From assembly GCA_021296165.1 (NCBI GenBank), contig JAGWAW010000036.1, positions 1-18,207 on the forward strand: DNA of 18,207 nucleotides, in the 5' to 3' direction. Positions within the stretch are counted from its first letter, which is position 1. Every line of letters begins with the position of its first letter. The notes under the pieces were generated by a model. It was not told where the DNA came from and did not search any database. It saw nothing but the letters and a program-made list of their open reading frames with translations. This document shows positions 1 to 8,975 of this stretch, piece by piece. The position numbers and the translations under genes are program-made. This DNA is from Nitrosopumilaceae archaeon (lineage in GTDB: Archaea; Thermoproteota; Nitrososphaeria; Nitrososphaerales; Nitrosopumilaceae).

Positions 1-206
1 CCGCCCCGCGCGGTCTGGGATCCGCATGGTGGCCGGGCTGTCCAAGTCGCGTTAGGTCACGAATTATGAAACGCTGTCCGAGCCGGGCACGCATTTGGGA
101 GGGCGCTGCACGCGGGCATCAGCGGGGGGCGCCGGACCCACACTCCATTTCACGGGGAACCGCCTAGACAGTGCGTTAATATTCGAATATGTCCGATCCC
201 AAACCC
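1..206. other. Leader region without a recognisable gene
   Basis: No convincing coding frame, tRNA or repeat is visible here. The only signal is the AT-rich box at 176-183, which is the likely promoter of the SNF2 gene. Reading frames crossing this stretch on both strands have arginine- and proline-rich compositions typical of chance frames in GC-rich DNA. Confidence 0.5.
176..183 (+). promoter_or_regulatory. TATA-like box for the SNF2 ATPase gene
   Basis: TTAATATT is centred about 27 nt upstream of the ATG at 207 and only about 10 nt upstream of the ATG at 189. In an archaeal leaderless layout this favours 207 as the true start. Confidence 0.45.
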
Positions 207-3200
207 ATGAAACCCGTGCAGGCGCAGCAGTCCAACCTCCGGCCGTTCGCCGCCGACCCGCGGGAGGTGATCCTGGCCTTGGATGCCAAGCGGTTCCAGT
301 ACGCATTCATGTTCGATCCCCTCTTGGCGATGAGCACCTCCAAGGTGGATCCGCTGCCGCACCAGATAGAGGCCGTGTATGGGTACCTGCTCAAGAAGCC
401 CCAGATCCGCTTCCTGCTGGCACACGACCCGGGCGCCGGCAAGACCATAATGGCCGGACTGCTCGTCAAGGAGCTCAAGCTGCGGGGACTGGTCGAGCGC
501 GTGCTGGTGGTAGTGCCCGGGCAGCTCAAAGAGCAGTGGAGATGGGAGATGGAGGACAAGTTCGACGAGGACTTTGAGGTGGTCGGGCGCGAGAGCTATA
601 ACGAGCGGGGGCGCGCAGGAGTCTGGAATGGCCCCCAGCTGATCACGTCCCTAGACTTTGCCAAGCGCGCCGACATACTGGACTCGCTGGAGGCGGCGCG
701 CTTCGACCTCATAATAGTGGACGAGGCACACAAGATGAGCGCCTACTCCACGGGCAGGATCACCACCAAGACCCAGCGGTACCGCCTGGGCGAGACGCTC
801 TCGGTCATAAGCAGGCACATGCTGTTCCTGACGGCCACTCCCCACAAGGGGGACCCCGCCAACTTCCGGCTCCTGCTGGACCTGCTGGAGCCGGGCTACT
901 TCTCGGCCGACGGAATGATCCAAGACTCCGTGGACAACCAAGACAACCCGCTCTTTTTGCGCCGCGCCAAGGAGGACATGGCCGACTTTGACGGCAGGCC
1001 GCTCTTTGTGCCCCGGGAGGTCCACACCCCCGACGCCAAGCTCTCCCCGCCGGAGAGGACGCTGTACAACGCCATGTCCCGGTATGTGCAGGAGCAGTAC
1101 AACCTGGCCATGCAGGCGACCCGGGGCCACAACATCACCTTTGCGCTGATAATACTGCAAAGGCGCTTTGCCTCCAGCACGTACGCCCTGCGCGAGTCGC
1201 TGAAGCGGAGAAAGGCCCGGCTGGAGGAGCTGGAGAGGAGCGCAGGTATGGTGTCCGGGATGGCCGACGGCGCCGACATCGCCGCCCAGATGGAGAGGAT
1301 GGACGAGATGTCCGAGAGCGAGAGGTGGGACGAGGAGAAGAAATGGGAGGTGCTCAGTCTGGCCCAGAACACCGAGGAGCTGCGCCAGGAGATAGACGTG
1401 CTGGAGGGCCTGATCGGCAAGGCCGAGAAGGTCATAAGGAGGGGGTCGGAGACGAAGCTGACCCAGCTGAGGAAGACCCTGGAGGCGCTGGACAGGGAGC
1501 AGCCCGACGAGAAGATACTGGTATTCACCGAGGCCAAGGACACGCTGGACTATTTGGTCTCCAAGATAACGTCCTGGGGGTATACGGTAAACACCATCCA
1601 CGGCGCCATGGCCCCCAAGGCGCGCAAGGACGCAGAGGCGGTCTTCCGCGACCAGACCCGGATAATGGTGGCGACCGAGGCGGCCGGGGAGGGCATAAAC
1701 CTGCAGTTCTGTCACCTGATGGTGAACTACGATCTTCCCTGGAACCCCAACAGGCTGGAGCAGCGGATGGGCCGCATACACCGGTACGGGCAGCGAAGCC
1801 CCGTGCACGTCTTCAACATGGTGGCCGCCGACACCCGGGAGGGCCAGATCATGCAGACGCTGTTCGCCAAGCTGCTGGAGATAAAGAGCGCCGTCGGCAG
1901 CGACAAGGTCTTTGACGTCATCAGCGACATAGTCCCCGGCAAGAGCCTCTCGCAGCTGCTGCTGGAGGCCACGGTCCGCTCCAGGAGCCAGGCCACCATA
2001 ATAAAGGACCTCGGCCGGATACTGGATGCGGACGGGGGGAACGTCCAGGACTACCTGAAGGACAGCCTCGCCAGCAAGTACCTGGACCAGACCGTGTTCC
2101 GGGACCAGCGGGATGCAGCGCGCGAGGGGCAGCTGGCGCCCCACCACGCCCGGGGCCTCTTCAGCGACATAATGGAGTGGGGCGGCGGCGAGATATCCGA
2201 GAGGGGCGGGGGGCTGGTCTCCATAACGCCCCCGGCGGCCATGGGCCACAGACCCAAGTCGTACCCGGCGGCCACCTTCGAGAAGCGGGTCCGGATGGCA
2301 CACCCCGGGGTCGACCTGATCACCTTTGGCCACCCGCTCTTCGACTCGGCCCTGCGGTGGGCCGAGCGGCGCTGCTCTGACGCGGCCATGGCGGGGGGCG
2401 TATTTACGGATCCCGCCGGCAGGCTGGCCGGCATCCTGGTATTCTGCGAGGGCTCCATAAAGGACGGCACCGGCAGGCGGGCGGGCCGGCAGATGGTCGC
2501 CTGCCACGTGGACGGGTCCGGCGGCGTCCGGGGCATACCCGCAGCGGCGCTGCTGGACCTGGAACCGGGCGGGGATCCGGGGGAGGTGCCCGACACCGGG
2601 GAGGCGCGGCGCCTGGCCTTGGGCGCAGCGAGGCGGTCGCTGGCTGCCCTGACAAAGTCCATACAGAGAGACCGCAACCGGCAGGCCGCCGCGTCCCAAA
2701 AGTACGGGATCCGGTCCATAGACAACATACTGGCCGGCATCGGCGACGACATGGAGGCGCTGCTGGACAAGAAGGCCAAGGGCACCAAGGTCGACTTGGC
2801 CATACACAACAAGCGCAAGGAGCGCCGCCGGTACCGGCAGGCCCGACAGGAGATGAAGGAGCGCATCATACTGGACAGCACCCTGGAGTCGGGCGCCCCC
2901 CTGATCGTGGGCATGGCCCTGGTGGTTCCCGGCCAGTCCAAGGAGGTGCAGCGGTCCCAGCGGGCCTTCCAGGCCGCCATGCAATACGAGAAGAAGCACG
3001 GGCGGATTCCCGAGGACACCGCGGGCACGGGGAGCGGCTTTGACATCCGCTCGGCGGCCCACCCCTCAAAGGACGCCATGAGTGGGCAGTCCGGGGCGCC
3101 GGAGACCAGGTACATAATATCCAAGGCAGGGGCCGATGATACCGTCGTCTTGACCCGCAACGAGTGGCGCCGGGCGATGGCTCTGGGGGACGACTGCTAC

Positions 3201-3326
3201 CTGTACGTGCACAGGAAGAGGCGGCTCTCTTGGCGCGTCTTGGTGGTGCGGAACCCGGCCGGGACGCTCCCGGCCGTCGAGACCGGGGCCGGGTACGGCG
3301 TGGACATATCCGGGGCCGGCGACTGA
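207..3326 (+). CDS. SNF2-family DNA-dependent ATPase/helicase with DUF3883-like C-terminus
   Basis: A 1039-residue superfamily 2 ATPase (1045 if the ATG at 189 is used), predicted to move along or remodel double-stranded DNA. Numbering from 189, motif I is DPGAGKTIMA (about 80-89), motif II is DEAH (178-181), motif III is TATPHKGD (215-222), motif V is ATEAAGEGINL (about 495-505) and motif VI is QRMGRIHRYGQ (about 526-536). A charged, probably coiled-coil insert lies at about 330-440 between the RecA lobes. The last 90 residues, with GFDIRS followed by LTRNEW and DDCYLYV, resemble DUF3883, often fused to such helicases in phage-defence or repair loci. The expected acidic E-x-K-like site reads YIISK, so the tail may lack catalysis. 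No methylase or nuclease is adjacent, so a full DISARM-like system is not supported. The gene converges with the SWIM gene, leaving 17 nt between them. Confidence 0.9.
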   Translation: MKPVQAQQSNLRPFAADPREVILALDAKRFQYAFMFDPLLAMSTSKVDPLPHQIEAVYGYLLKKPQIRFLLAHDPGAGKTIMAGLLVKELKLRGLVERVLVVVPGQLKEQWRWEMEDKFDEDFEVVGRESYNERGRAGVWNGPQLITSLDFAKRADILDSLEAARFDLIIVDEAHKMSAYSTGRITTKTQRYRLGETLSVISRHMLFLTATPHKGDPANFRLLLDLLEPGYFSADGMIQDSVDNQDNPLFLRRAKEDMADFDGRPLFVPREVHTPDAKLSPPERTLYNAMSRYVQEQYNLAMQATRGHNITFALIILQRRFASSTYALRESLKRRKARLEELERSAGMVSGMADGADIAAQMERMDEMSESERWDEEKKWEVLSLAQNTEELRQEIDVLEGLIGKAEKVIRRGSETKLTQLRKTLEALDREQPDEKILVFTEAKDTLDYLVSKITSWGYTVNTIHGAMAPKARKDAEAVFRDQTRIMVATEAAGEGINLQFCHLMVNYDLPWNPNRLEQRMGRIHRYGQRSPVHVFNMVAADTREGQIMQTLFAKLLEIKSAVGSDKVFDVISDIVPGKSLSQLLLEATVRSRSQATIIKDLGRILDADGGNVQDYLKDSLASKYLDQTVFRDQRDAAREGQLAPHHARGLFSDIMEWGGGEISERGGGLVSITPPAAMGHRPKSYPAATFEKRVRMAHPGVDLITFGHPLFDSALRWAERRCSDAAMAGGVFTDPAGRLAGILVFCEGSIKDGTGRRAGRQMVACHVDGSGGVRGIPAAALLDLEPGGDPGEVPDTGEARRLALGAARRSLAALTKSIQRDRNRQAAASQKYGIRSIDNILAGIGDDMEALLDKKAKGTKVDLAIHNKRKERRRYRQARQEMKERIILDSTLESGAPLIVGMALVVPGQSKEVQRSQRAFQAAMQYEKKHGRIPEDTAGTGSGFDIRSAAHPSKDAMSGQSGAPETRYIISKAGADDTVVLTRNEWRRAMALGDDCYLYVHRKRRLSWRVLVVRNPAGTLPAVETGAGYGVDISGAGD

Positions 3327-3343
3327 CCCCGGGGCCGGCCGCC

Positions 3344-4981
3344 TCAGAGGCCCTTCAGCGCCTCCAGCAGGGCGCGCCTGCCGGGGTTCTCCGACTTTAT
3401 GGCAGCCAGCAGGGTGCCGAACGCCCCCTCGGACTCTGGAATGGACCGCAGCCCCTCCAAGTGCCCCCGGACCCTGCCGTAGTGGTCACGTCCGGTCCTG
3501 GACCTGGCCAGCCGCCGGATCCTCTTCCCGTACGACTCAAAGTACCTACCGGGAAACCTCTTGGCCAGCCGGGAGAGGTACTTGGCGTACATCTCGTGAT
3601 CGTCCAGCGACTCCAAGACTCCCATGGCCTCGGGTCGCATGCCCTCCTTCAGGTAGATGTCCACGGCGCGCTCGGGCGCCCCTGACATGAGGCTCTTGGA
3701 CATCTCATCCAGCATTCCCCTCCAGTCCCCGGCCGCCTCCTTCAGCTTGAAGAAGTGCCCCCAGTCCCCGGTGGACTCGAACAGGCCCCTCAGAATCCCC
3801 AGATACTCGTCCCCGGTGCCGGCGAATATTGGCAGAGTCGCCTCCATGACGCGGGGCTCCGTCCGGAAGGCGGCAACGGCCTTCCGGGCGCCGTCCAAGG
3901 CCCGCTGCCCGCCCAGACGGCGCAGGATGCCCACAAAGCGCACGCACGTCTCTGGATCTGCCGAGTAGTGCTCCGACAGCGCGTCGGCCGCCTCCTCCCA
4001 CCGCCCGGCGCCGGCAAGCGCGTACGCCCGCATGCGCGCCAGCTGCGCCGGGGCTCCGGACCCGGCGCCCGCATCAGAGTCGATCAGCTCCAGCCAGTAC
4101 ACCATGTCCTCCTCCTCGGTGCAGATGGCCTCCAGCGCGTCGGCGTAGTGGGACCGGTACGCGGCGTAGGCCGGAGCCAAGGCCCTCTTGAAGAGGTACT
4201 TGATGTATGGTCTCTTCTTGTCCGGTTTAGCGTCCTGGCGTATTATGGAGTCGGCCATGTTGTCTATGGCCTCTATGGCGCAGTCCTTGTAGTAGCCGTC
4301 GGCGTCCTCCACGTCCCTCATGCGGGTTATGATGTACTCGGCCATGCCCCCGTACGCCCGGACGGCCTCCGCGTGCTTTCCGGCTCCCCGCGCGTCCCGG
4401 GCGGCCCCGAATATGCGCCCGAAGGTCACGTTCCCCTCGCCATCGGCCCGGCCGGCGGCGCATATCCTGTCCATCATCTTGGAGTAGTTGCGCGGCACCC
4501 GGGCGTTCTGCAGTTTGAGGTCCCGCACGAGGCGGTCGTACAGCGCCGGATCGTCCTTCAACTGCCTGGACACAAAGTTGAGTATCCGCGCCTGCGGCAG
4601 GTTGCCCATGAAATAGTCCACCGCGTCGCGCCGCTCTTCCTCTGCATCCCGGATATCCTCTATGTTCTCGGAGACGTACAGTAGGGCCGCCACCAGGTGC
4701 CAGCATTCCCAGCCGCCGAGGCCGTCCGGGCAGGTGCAGGACCCCCCCACCGCGCCCTCGGAGCTGGTGATGGTAACGGTGTGGGCCTCGTTGCGGCGGC
4801 TCACCCGCACGCTGACCGAGTTTGATGTCATGCCGGTGCGCTCCGCCATACCGTTCCTGTGGCAGTCCTCGGCTATGGCATAGTTCTGCGGCATGCTGTT
4901 GCGCCGGATCTCCTGCCGGTCCGGAAAGTACGCCCATGCCCCCCGCTGCAAGTCCGGAGCCATAGCGCTTTTTGTGGACAT
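3344..4981 (-). CDS. SWIM zinc-finger protein with helical-repeat C-terminus
   Basis: A 545-residue cytoplasmic protein when started at the ATG at 4981. Residues 82-95 carry the SWIM signature CxCx8CxH (CTCPDGLGGWECWH), preceded by beta-rich residues (SVSVRVSRR, HTVTITSS), as is usual for this fold. SWIM modules bind zinc and mediate DNA or protein contacts, and in bacteria and archaea are often fused to or encoded beside SNF2 ATPases. The remaining ~420 residues are almost entirely alpha-helical with alanine- and leucine-rich pairs (for example AYALAGAGRWEEAADAL), suggesting TPR-like repeats. No catalytic motif is visible. The frame stays open to an ATG at 5104, but the extra residues are low-quality. 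An ATG at 4963 is another possible start. The neighbouring convergent SNF2 ATPase is the obvious candidate partner; that pairing is inference. Confidence 0.8.
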   Translation of the reverse strand: MSTKSAMAPDLQRGAWAYFPDRQEIRRNSMPQNYAIAEDCHRNGMAERTGMTSNSVSVRVSRRNEAHTVTITSSEGAVGGSCTCPDGLGGWECWHLVAALLYVSENIEDIRDAEEERRDAVDYFMGNLPQARILNFVSRQLKDDPALYDRLVRDLKLQNARVPRNYSKMMDRICAAGRADGEGNVTFGRIFGAARDARGAGKHAEAVRAYGGMAEYIITRMRDVEDADGYYKDCAIEAIDNMADSIIRQDAKPDKKRPYIKYLFKRALAPAYAAYRSHYADALEAICTEEEDMVYWLELIDSDAGAGSGAPAQLARMRAYALAGAGRWEEAADALSEHYSADPETCVRFVGILRRLGGQRALDGARKAVAAFRTEPRVMEATLPIFAGTGDEYLGILRGLFESTGDWGHFFKLKEAAGDWRGMLDEMSKSLMSGAPERAVDIYLKEGMRPEAMGVLESLDDHEMYAKYLSRLAKRFPGRYFESYGKRIRRLARSRTGRDHYGRVRGHLEGLRSIPESEGAFGTLLAAIKSENPGRRALLEALKGL

Positions 4982-5594
4982 ATTTTCGTTGCGGACAGGA
5001 GATGTGTGGTGGTGAATCTTGGTGACTTGGTTAGGCGCGCGTCCGGGCCGGCTCCTCTGGCCGTTAGATGGCGTAGAATAGACATAAGCGGCTATGTATA
5101 CCATCAGATACCACCGGGCGCCGGAACCGCGCGGCTGGCCGCCAGATCACTATGACTTCCCGCCCCACCAGAAGATCATTCCCTTCTGCCACGCGGTATG
5201 GCGACCATGGGGTTTGCGATTGTAACACGTGTAAGTTTCAACCATAAATTGCCAACTAACAGTTGATGCAGAAGAACCGTGCGAGCCGGCGAGGCAGTGC
5301 CGCCACAATGGCCAGAAAAAGCACGCCGGGCCAAAAGATGTAGTCCCCCCGTCTCCGATCCCCCGCGCCAAGAGCCACGCGGCGGAGAGTGAGCTGGGCC
5401 TCGTTCCCCTATGCTATGACCAGATACTTGGTGCAGTTATGCATGCTGTGCCACCCCACTATTAGGTCCCAATGCGGACACCGGCTCTCCGGGCGGCTGC
5501 CTTCAGGTCTACGGATCAGGCAGGCACGTAGCAGTACCGCGCGGCCGTTCTGATACGCAAACCGGGTGGTTGAGGTCGCACCCGCGGGAACCCC
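4982..5594. other. Gene-poor interval between SWIM gene and folE
   Basis: About 610 nt with no convincing gene. It must hold the promoter of the SWIM gene at its left end, but no clear TATA box sits 25-30 nt upstream of either likely start; GTATACATAG near 5091-5100 on the minus strand is a possible distant one. A short hairpin (CAACT/AGTTG, 5253-5265) follows an AT-rich patch, CATAAATT at 5243-5250. A 45-codon frame with clustered cysteines (5416-5553, +) is discussed as a weak finding. I see no tRNA-like T-arm on either strand. Confidence 0.45.
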
Positions 5595-6149
<555 letters not shown>

Positions 6150-6170
6150 CGCTTCCCAGTCCACCATAGC

Positions 6171-6179
6171 ATATTTGAA
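6171..6179 (-). promoter_or_regulatory. TATA-like box for folE
   Basis: On the minus strand this reads TTCAAATAT, centred 26 nt upstream of the GTG at 6149. The spacing equals that of other genes in this window and helps decide the start. Confidence 0.45.
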
Positions 6180-6535
6180 CTGTGCGGGCAGGTTTACCCA
6201 AAGGTAACGCGCCCGTATACCAGCCGTCGCTGTACCCGCCGCGGCAGCCGTCACCATCAGGTCTCATCTGGCGCGGCGCCCCGGTGGCGTCGAGAACACC
6301 CCCCACCCGTGCACAAACCTGCCACAGCCCCGGCCTGGACCCCGGTACGCCAGAGGCCCGGCTGAGATTCCAGATGCCGTGGCGAGAGCCATACCAACGG
6401 GCAGCACCTGAACGCGTGTAAGACGGCGGCGCGGCAGCTCAGGCCGCATCGCCATACCGCCCGGGCGGCCTCCGGGGCGAAACGGGGTGAAACGCCCGTT
6501 CCACCCGTCCCAAGAATGCCGTTTCATGGCTCCCC
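6180..6535. other. Intergenic stretch between folE and the winged-helix gene
   Basis: About 350 nt between divergent genes. It is GC-rich, and I see no RNA gene, repeat or plausible coding frame. Long frames crossing it are arginine- and proline-rich shadows. Confidence 0.4.
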
Positions 6536-6541
6536 TCTTAA
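6536..6541 (+). promoter_or_regulatory. Possible TATA element for the small winged-helix gene
   Basis: TCTTAA is centred about 25 nt upstream of the ATG at 6564. It is a weak match, but the position agrees with the other promoters in the window. Confidence 0.3.
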
Positions 6542-6563
6542 CCCCTTTCAACGTAGTATACCC

Positions 6564-6851
6564 ATGACAAAGAAGCAATACCGCACCGAGATCGGAATAG
6601 TCGGGGACATTCTGGGCGTGACGGCCAACGGCGGGGTGGGCGGCGTTCTGGTGTCTCAGATAACCAGATCCGCCAACCTCTCGCACTATGCCGCACTGGC
6701 AAAATGCGACAAGCTGGTGGATGCCGGGCTGGTCCAGTACAGCAAGAGCGGCCGCTGCAGGGTGTTCATGATAACCGAGAAGGGGCGGACGTTCGTGCGC
6801 GAGTTGGAAAAGTTCAAGAATCTGGCCGACAACCTGAACCTGAGGTACTAG
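6564..6851 (+). CDS. Small winged helix-turn-helix DNA-binding protein (HTH_45-like)
   Basis: A 95-residue single-domain protein. The order helix (EIGIVGDILGV), recognition-type helix pair (VSQITRSANLSHYAALAKCDKLVDAGLV) and beta-wing (YSKSGRCRVFMITEKG), followed by the helix FVRELEKFKNLADNL, is the pattern of the archaeal winged-helix group often called HTH_45. Such proteins are usually local repressors or chromatin-like regulators with unknown ligands. The frame is open upstream to 6516, but the 6516-6563 part has no promoter spacing and a proline-rich composition, so I use ATG 6564. The gene lies 85 nt upstream of a membrane-anchored HTH protein and could regulate it; this is inference. Confidence 0.8.
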   Translation: MTKKQYRTEIGIVGDILGVTANGGVGGVLVSQITRSANLSHYAALAKCDKLVDAGLVQYSKSGRCRVFMITEKGRTFVRELEKFKNLADNLNLRY

Positions 6852-6907
6852 GCCATGGCGCACTCTTGGTTGGCGCCAGACGCGTCCGCGGCTCGCTGTG
6901 GGGATCG

Positions 6908-6916
6908 TTTTAGTAT
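6908..6916 (+). promoter_or_regulatory. TATA-like box for the membrane HTH operon
   Basis: TTTTAGTAT is centred 25 nt upstream of ATG 6937. It lies downstream of the alternative GTG at 6898, which argues against that start. Confidence 0.45.
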
Positions 6917-6936
6917 GGACGGCCCCTCTGCCGTAC

Positions 6937-7875
6937 ATGATGCGGCTGGCCACGATCCTGATCGCAATGGTAGTGTGTGGGTCTGCCGGGGCGTCGTTCG
7001 GCGCGTTCCCGCACACGGAGATAACCGTATATCCGGACGGACTGGCGCACGTCACCACCCAAGTCGAGGTGGATCCGCAGGAGCCCTCATTCCTGGTCGG
7101 GTTGCTGGGTGCGGCGGTGGACAACTTCGTGGCCGTGGACGAGGACGGTGTGCTGCTGGTGGCCGAGCGGGCTGGGGCGAGTAGCATGAAACTGGAGACG
7201 TTCGGCTCGAGCCTGCTCAACATCAGCTACGACGTACACGACATAGTATCCAAGGACGGGCGCATCTGGACCTTCTCGCTGGACATAGACCACGACTATA
7301 CCGTCCTGATGCCCGGCGGCTCGGTCATAGTGGGTATGAACGTCATACCAAGGAACCTGGACACGGTCGACGATAGGGTCCGGCTGGAGATACCCGGTGG
7401 ACCGGCGGAGATCAGCTACGTCACAAACACGGCGCGCAGTGTCGAGCCGGCGACTCCGCCGGCGGTGCAGGCGCCTCCGGACGACGACGGGCCATCCGAG
7501 GGGGATGCTGGCACCCTCATGCTTTTGGCGCTGCCCCTGGCGGCCGGGGCGGCGGGCGCCTTTGTGGCCATCCGGGCAAGGTCCCGCCGGTCCGGCGGCC
7601 CGGCTCCCCGTAACGTGGAAGGGCCCGAGCCGCTCGACCCCGAGGCGGTATTTGCCCGGGTACCCGACCTTAGGGACGAGGACAGGGAGATAGTGCGGTG
7701 CATATGCGAGAACGGCGGGGAGGTATCCGAGAGCAGGCTGCGCAAAAAGCTCCTTCGGCCCAGGACAAGCATGTGGAGGGCCGTGCAGAGGCTGAGCAGG
7801 GAGGGAGTCGTGGACATCATAAAGAGGGACTCGCACAACCACATCAGGATAAGACAGGAGGAGGGACCGCAGTGA
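6937..7875 (+). CDS. Membrane-anchored winged-helix regulator with extracytoplasmic sensor domain
   Basis: 312 residues in a clear three-part layout. Residues 1-20 (MMRLATILIAMVVCGSAGAS) look like a signal peptide. About 25-165 is a beta-rich extracytoplasmic domain. A Pro/Asp-rich linker (about 168-190) leads to a transmembrane helix at about 192-213 (TLMLLALPLAAGAAGAFVAI), followed by a basic stop-transfer RARSRR. The cytoplasmic end (about 245-305) is a winged helix: DREIVRCICENGGEVSESRLRKK, then TSMWRAVQRLSREGVVDI and a wing ending HNHIRI. The plan matches predicted membrane-associated archaeal transcription regulators (COG2512-type). It probably senses an external signal and binds DNA from the membrane. 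Its stop overlaps the start of the next gene (GTGA), implying translational coupling. The signal sensed is unknown. Confidence 0.75.
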   Translation: MMRLATILIAMVVCGSAGASFGAFPHTEITVYPDGLAHVTTQVEVDPQEPSFLVGLLGAAVDNFVAVDEDGVLLVAERAGASSMKLETFGSSLLNISYDVHDIVSKDGRIWTFSLDIDHDYTVLMPGGSVIVGMNVIPRNLDTVDDRVRLEIPGGPAEISYVTNTARSVEPATPPAVQAPPDDDGPSEGDAGTLMLLALPLAAGAAGAFVAIRARSRRSGGPAPRNVEGPEPLDPEAVFARVPDLRDEDREIVRCICENGGEVSESRLRKKLLRPRTSMWRAVQRLSREGVVDIIKRDSHNHIRIRQEEGPQ

Positions 7876-8816
7876 GGGTCCACTTGGCCGTGGCCGTGCT
7901 GGTGGCGCTGGCCGCCGTTCCCCTGGTTGCCGCCGATGCGGATCCGGCCACGCTCCACAAGATAGCCAAGCAGGCGCAGATACAGGCGCAGATACAGGCC
8001 GACCCCGCAGACCCGCCCCGGGTGCACGAGCTGCTGGCATTGGGGGAGATCCGGGTGGAGGCCATACTGAACTCGACCGACGCGGAGGCGGCCGGGGCGA
8101 ACTTTCTGGCCGCGATGAGTATATTCTCAGAGGCCTTCCAACTCATGAACGAGAACGGCCAAGAGTCAGAGGACGACCATCTATACTATGAGGCCGTGCT
8201 GGAGAGGCAGGCCAGGTACTACGGCCAGCTGCTGGATCTGGCCGAGACGTACGGCGTGGAGGCCTCCGGCGAGGAGCTGGATGGGCTCTTCGCGCAGGCC
8301 ACAACCCAGATAGAGGCCGGGGATTCCGGCGTGGTCGATACGCTGGAGCGCATCAACCACATGATGGGCCTCCTCCGGGAGCAGATAGGCGCCGTTGCGG
8401 TTCAGGAGGATGCGGAGCGTGCCCTAGAGTACGCCGCCCTGTACGTGAAGCACCTGGAGAGGCTGGTGGACGACGCCGAGGAGCTGAACATACTCCCCGA
8501 GGGAGTGGAGATAATGCTGGCCATCCGGGACAGGCTGGCCGCTGCCACCGAGCCCTCCGAGATCATATCCATCATAAACGAGATAATCATGCTCAAGCAG
8601 GATCTGGACCTGGTCAATGCCAACCAGTTGGAGCTGTGGATGCGACATACCCAGACCACTGCGGCGCAGATGCTCCAGCAGGGCGTGCTGGACGACATAG
8701 AGTACGCGGCGGTCGAGGCAACGCTGGACCGTTTCCTGGAGGAGATGGAGGCCGGCGACCTGGACGAGGCCAGGACCCTCCTGAACCGCCTCAACGCCTG
8801 GCTATCAGAACAGTAG
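7872..8816 (+). CDS. Secreted, mostly alpha-helical protein of unknown function
   Basis: 314 residues starting at a GTG that overlaps the upstream TGA in GTGA; the reading frame continues upstream to 7698, but those residues are a shadow of the previous gene. Residues 1-22 (RVHLAVAVLVALAAVPLVAADA after the initiator) form a signal peptide with an A-x-A-like cleavage site. The mature part is acidic and helical throughout, with heptad-like leucine spacing, suggesting coiled coil or helical hairpins. A 12-nt unit (CAGGCGCAGATA) is repeated at 7973-7996 and encodes QAQI twice. No catalytic motif, cysteine pair or second membrane anchor is visible. Coupling to the membrane HTH protein suggests that it works with that sensor outside the membrane; I do not recognise the family. 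Confidence 0.75.
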   Translation: MRVHLAVAVLVALAAVPLVAADADPATLHKIAKQAQIQAQIQADPADPPRVHELLALGEIRVEAILNSTDAEAAGANFLAAMSIFSEAFQLMNENGQESEDDHLYYEAVLERQARYYGQLLDLAETYGVEASGEELDGLFAQATTQIEAGDSGVVDTLERINHMMGLLREQIGAVAVQEDAERALEYAALYVKHLERLVDDAEELNILPEGVEIMLAIRDRLAAATEPSEIISIINEIIMLKQDLDLVNANQLELWMRHTQTTAAQMLQQGVLDDIEYAAVEATLDRFLEEMEAGDLDEARTLLNRLNAWLSEQ

Positions 8817-8940
8817 GCGGGCGGCCGATCCGGCCATACATGGTGCCGGCGGCGTCATGGCGGCCGGCTGCAAAATTCGTGAGCGCGGGTGTCAACTATA
8901 GATTGTCAGCCTGCACGTAGCCCCCCGAACAGCCGATTCC

Positions 8941-8952
8941 ATTAAATTCATA
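8941..8952 (+). promoter_or_regulatory. TATA-like box for the small membrane protein
   Basis: ATTAAATTCATA lies about 29-31 nt upstream of the ATG at 8976 but abuts the ATG at 8952, favouring the inner start. Confidence 0.45.
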
Positions 8953-8975
8953 TGGTTTCCCGCCACGGTCAGTTC

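Noticed and set aside
651..3062. An 800-codon open frame on the minus strand opposite the SNF2 gene
   Set aside because: It has no family motifs, is low in acidic and high in Gly/Leu/Val residues, and mirrors the codon pattern of the well-supported SNF2 gene; long antisense frames are common in GC-rich DNA.
207..3326. Part of a DISARM-type defence system
   Set aside because: Only the SNF2 ATPase could fit; no methylase, DUF1998 helicase or phospholipase-type gene is present.
5266..5343. A 25-codon basic frame after CATAAATT and a small hairpin
   Set aside because: The box-to-ATG distance is about 20 nt, shorter than the 25-30 nt seen elsewhere, and nothing else supports it.
7698..7871. Upstream extension of the secreted helical protein
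   Set aside because: It lies inside the winged-helix coding part of the previous gene and has a shadow composition; the GTG at 7872 gives a clean signal peptide and a GTGA overlap.
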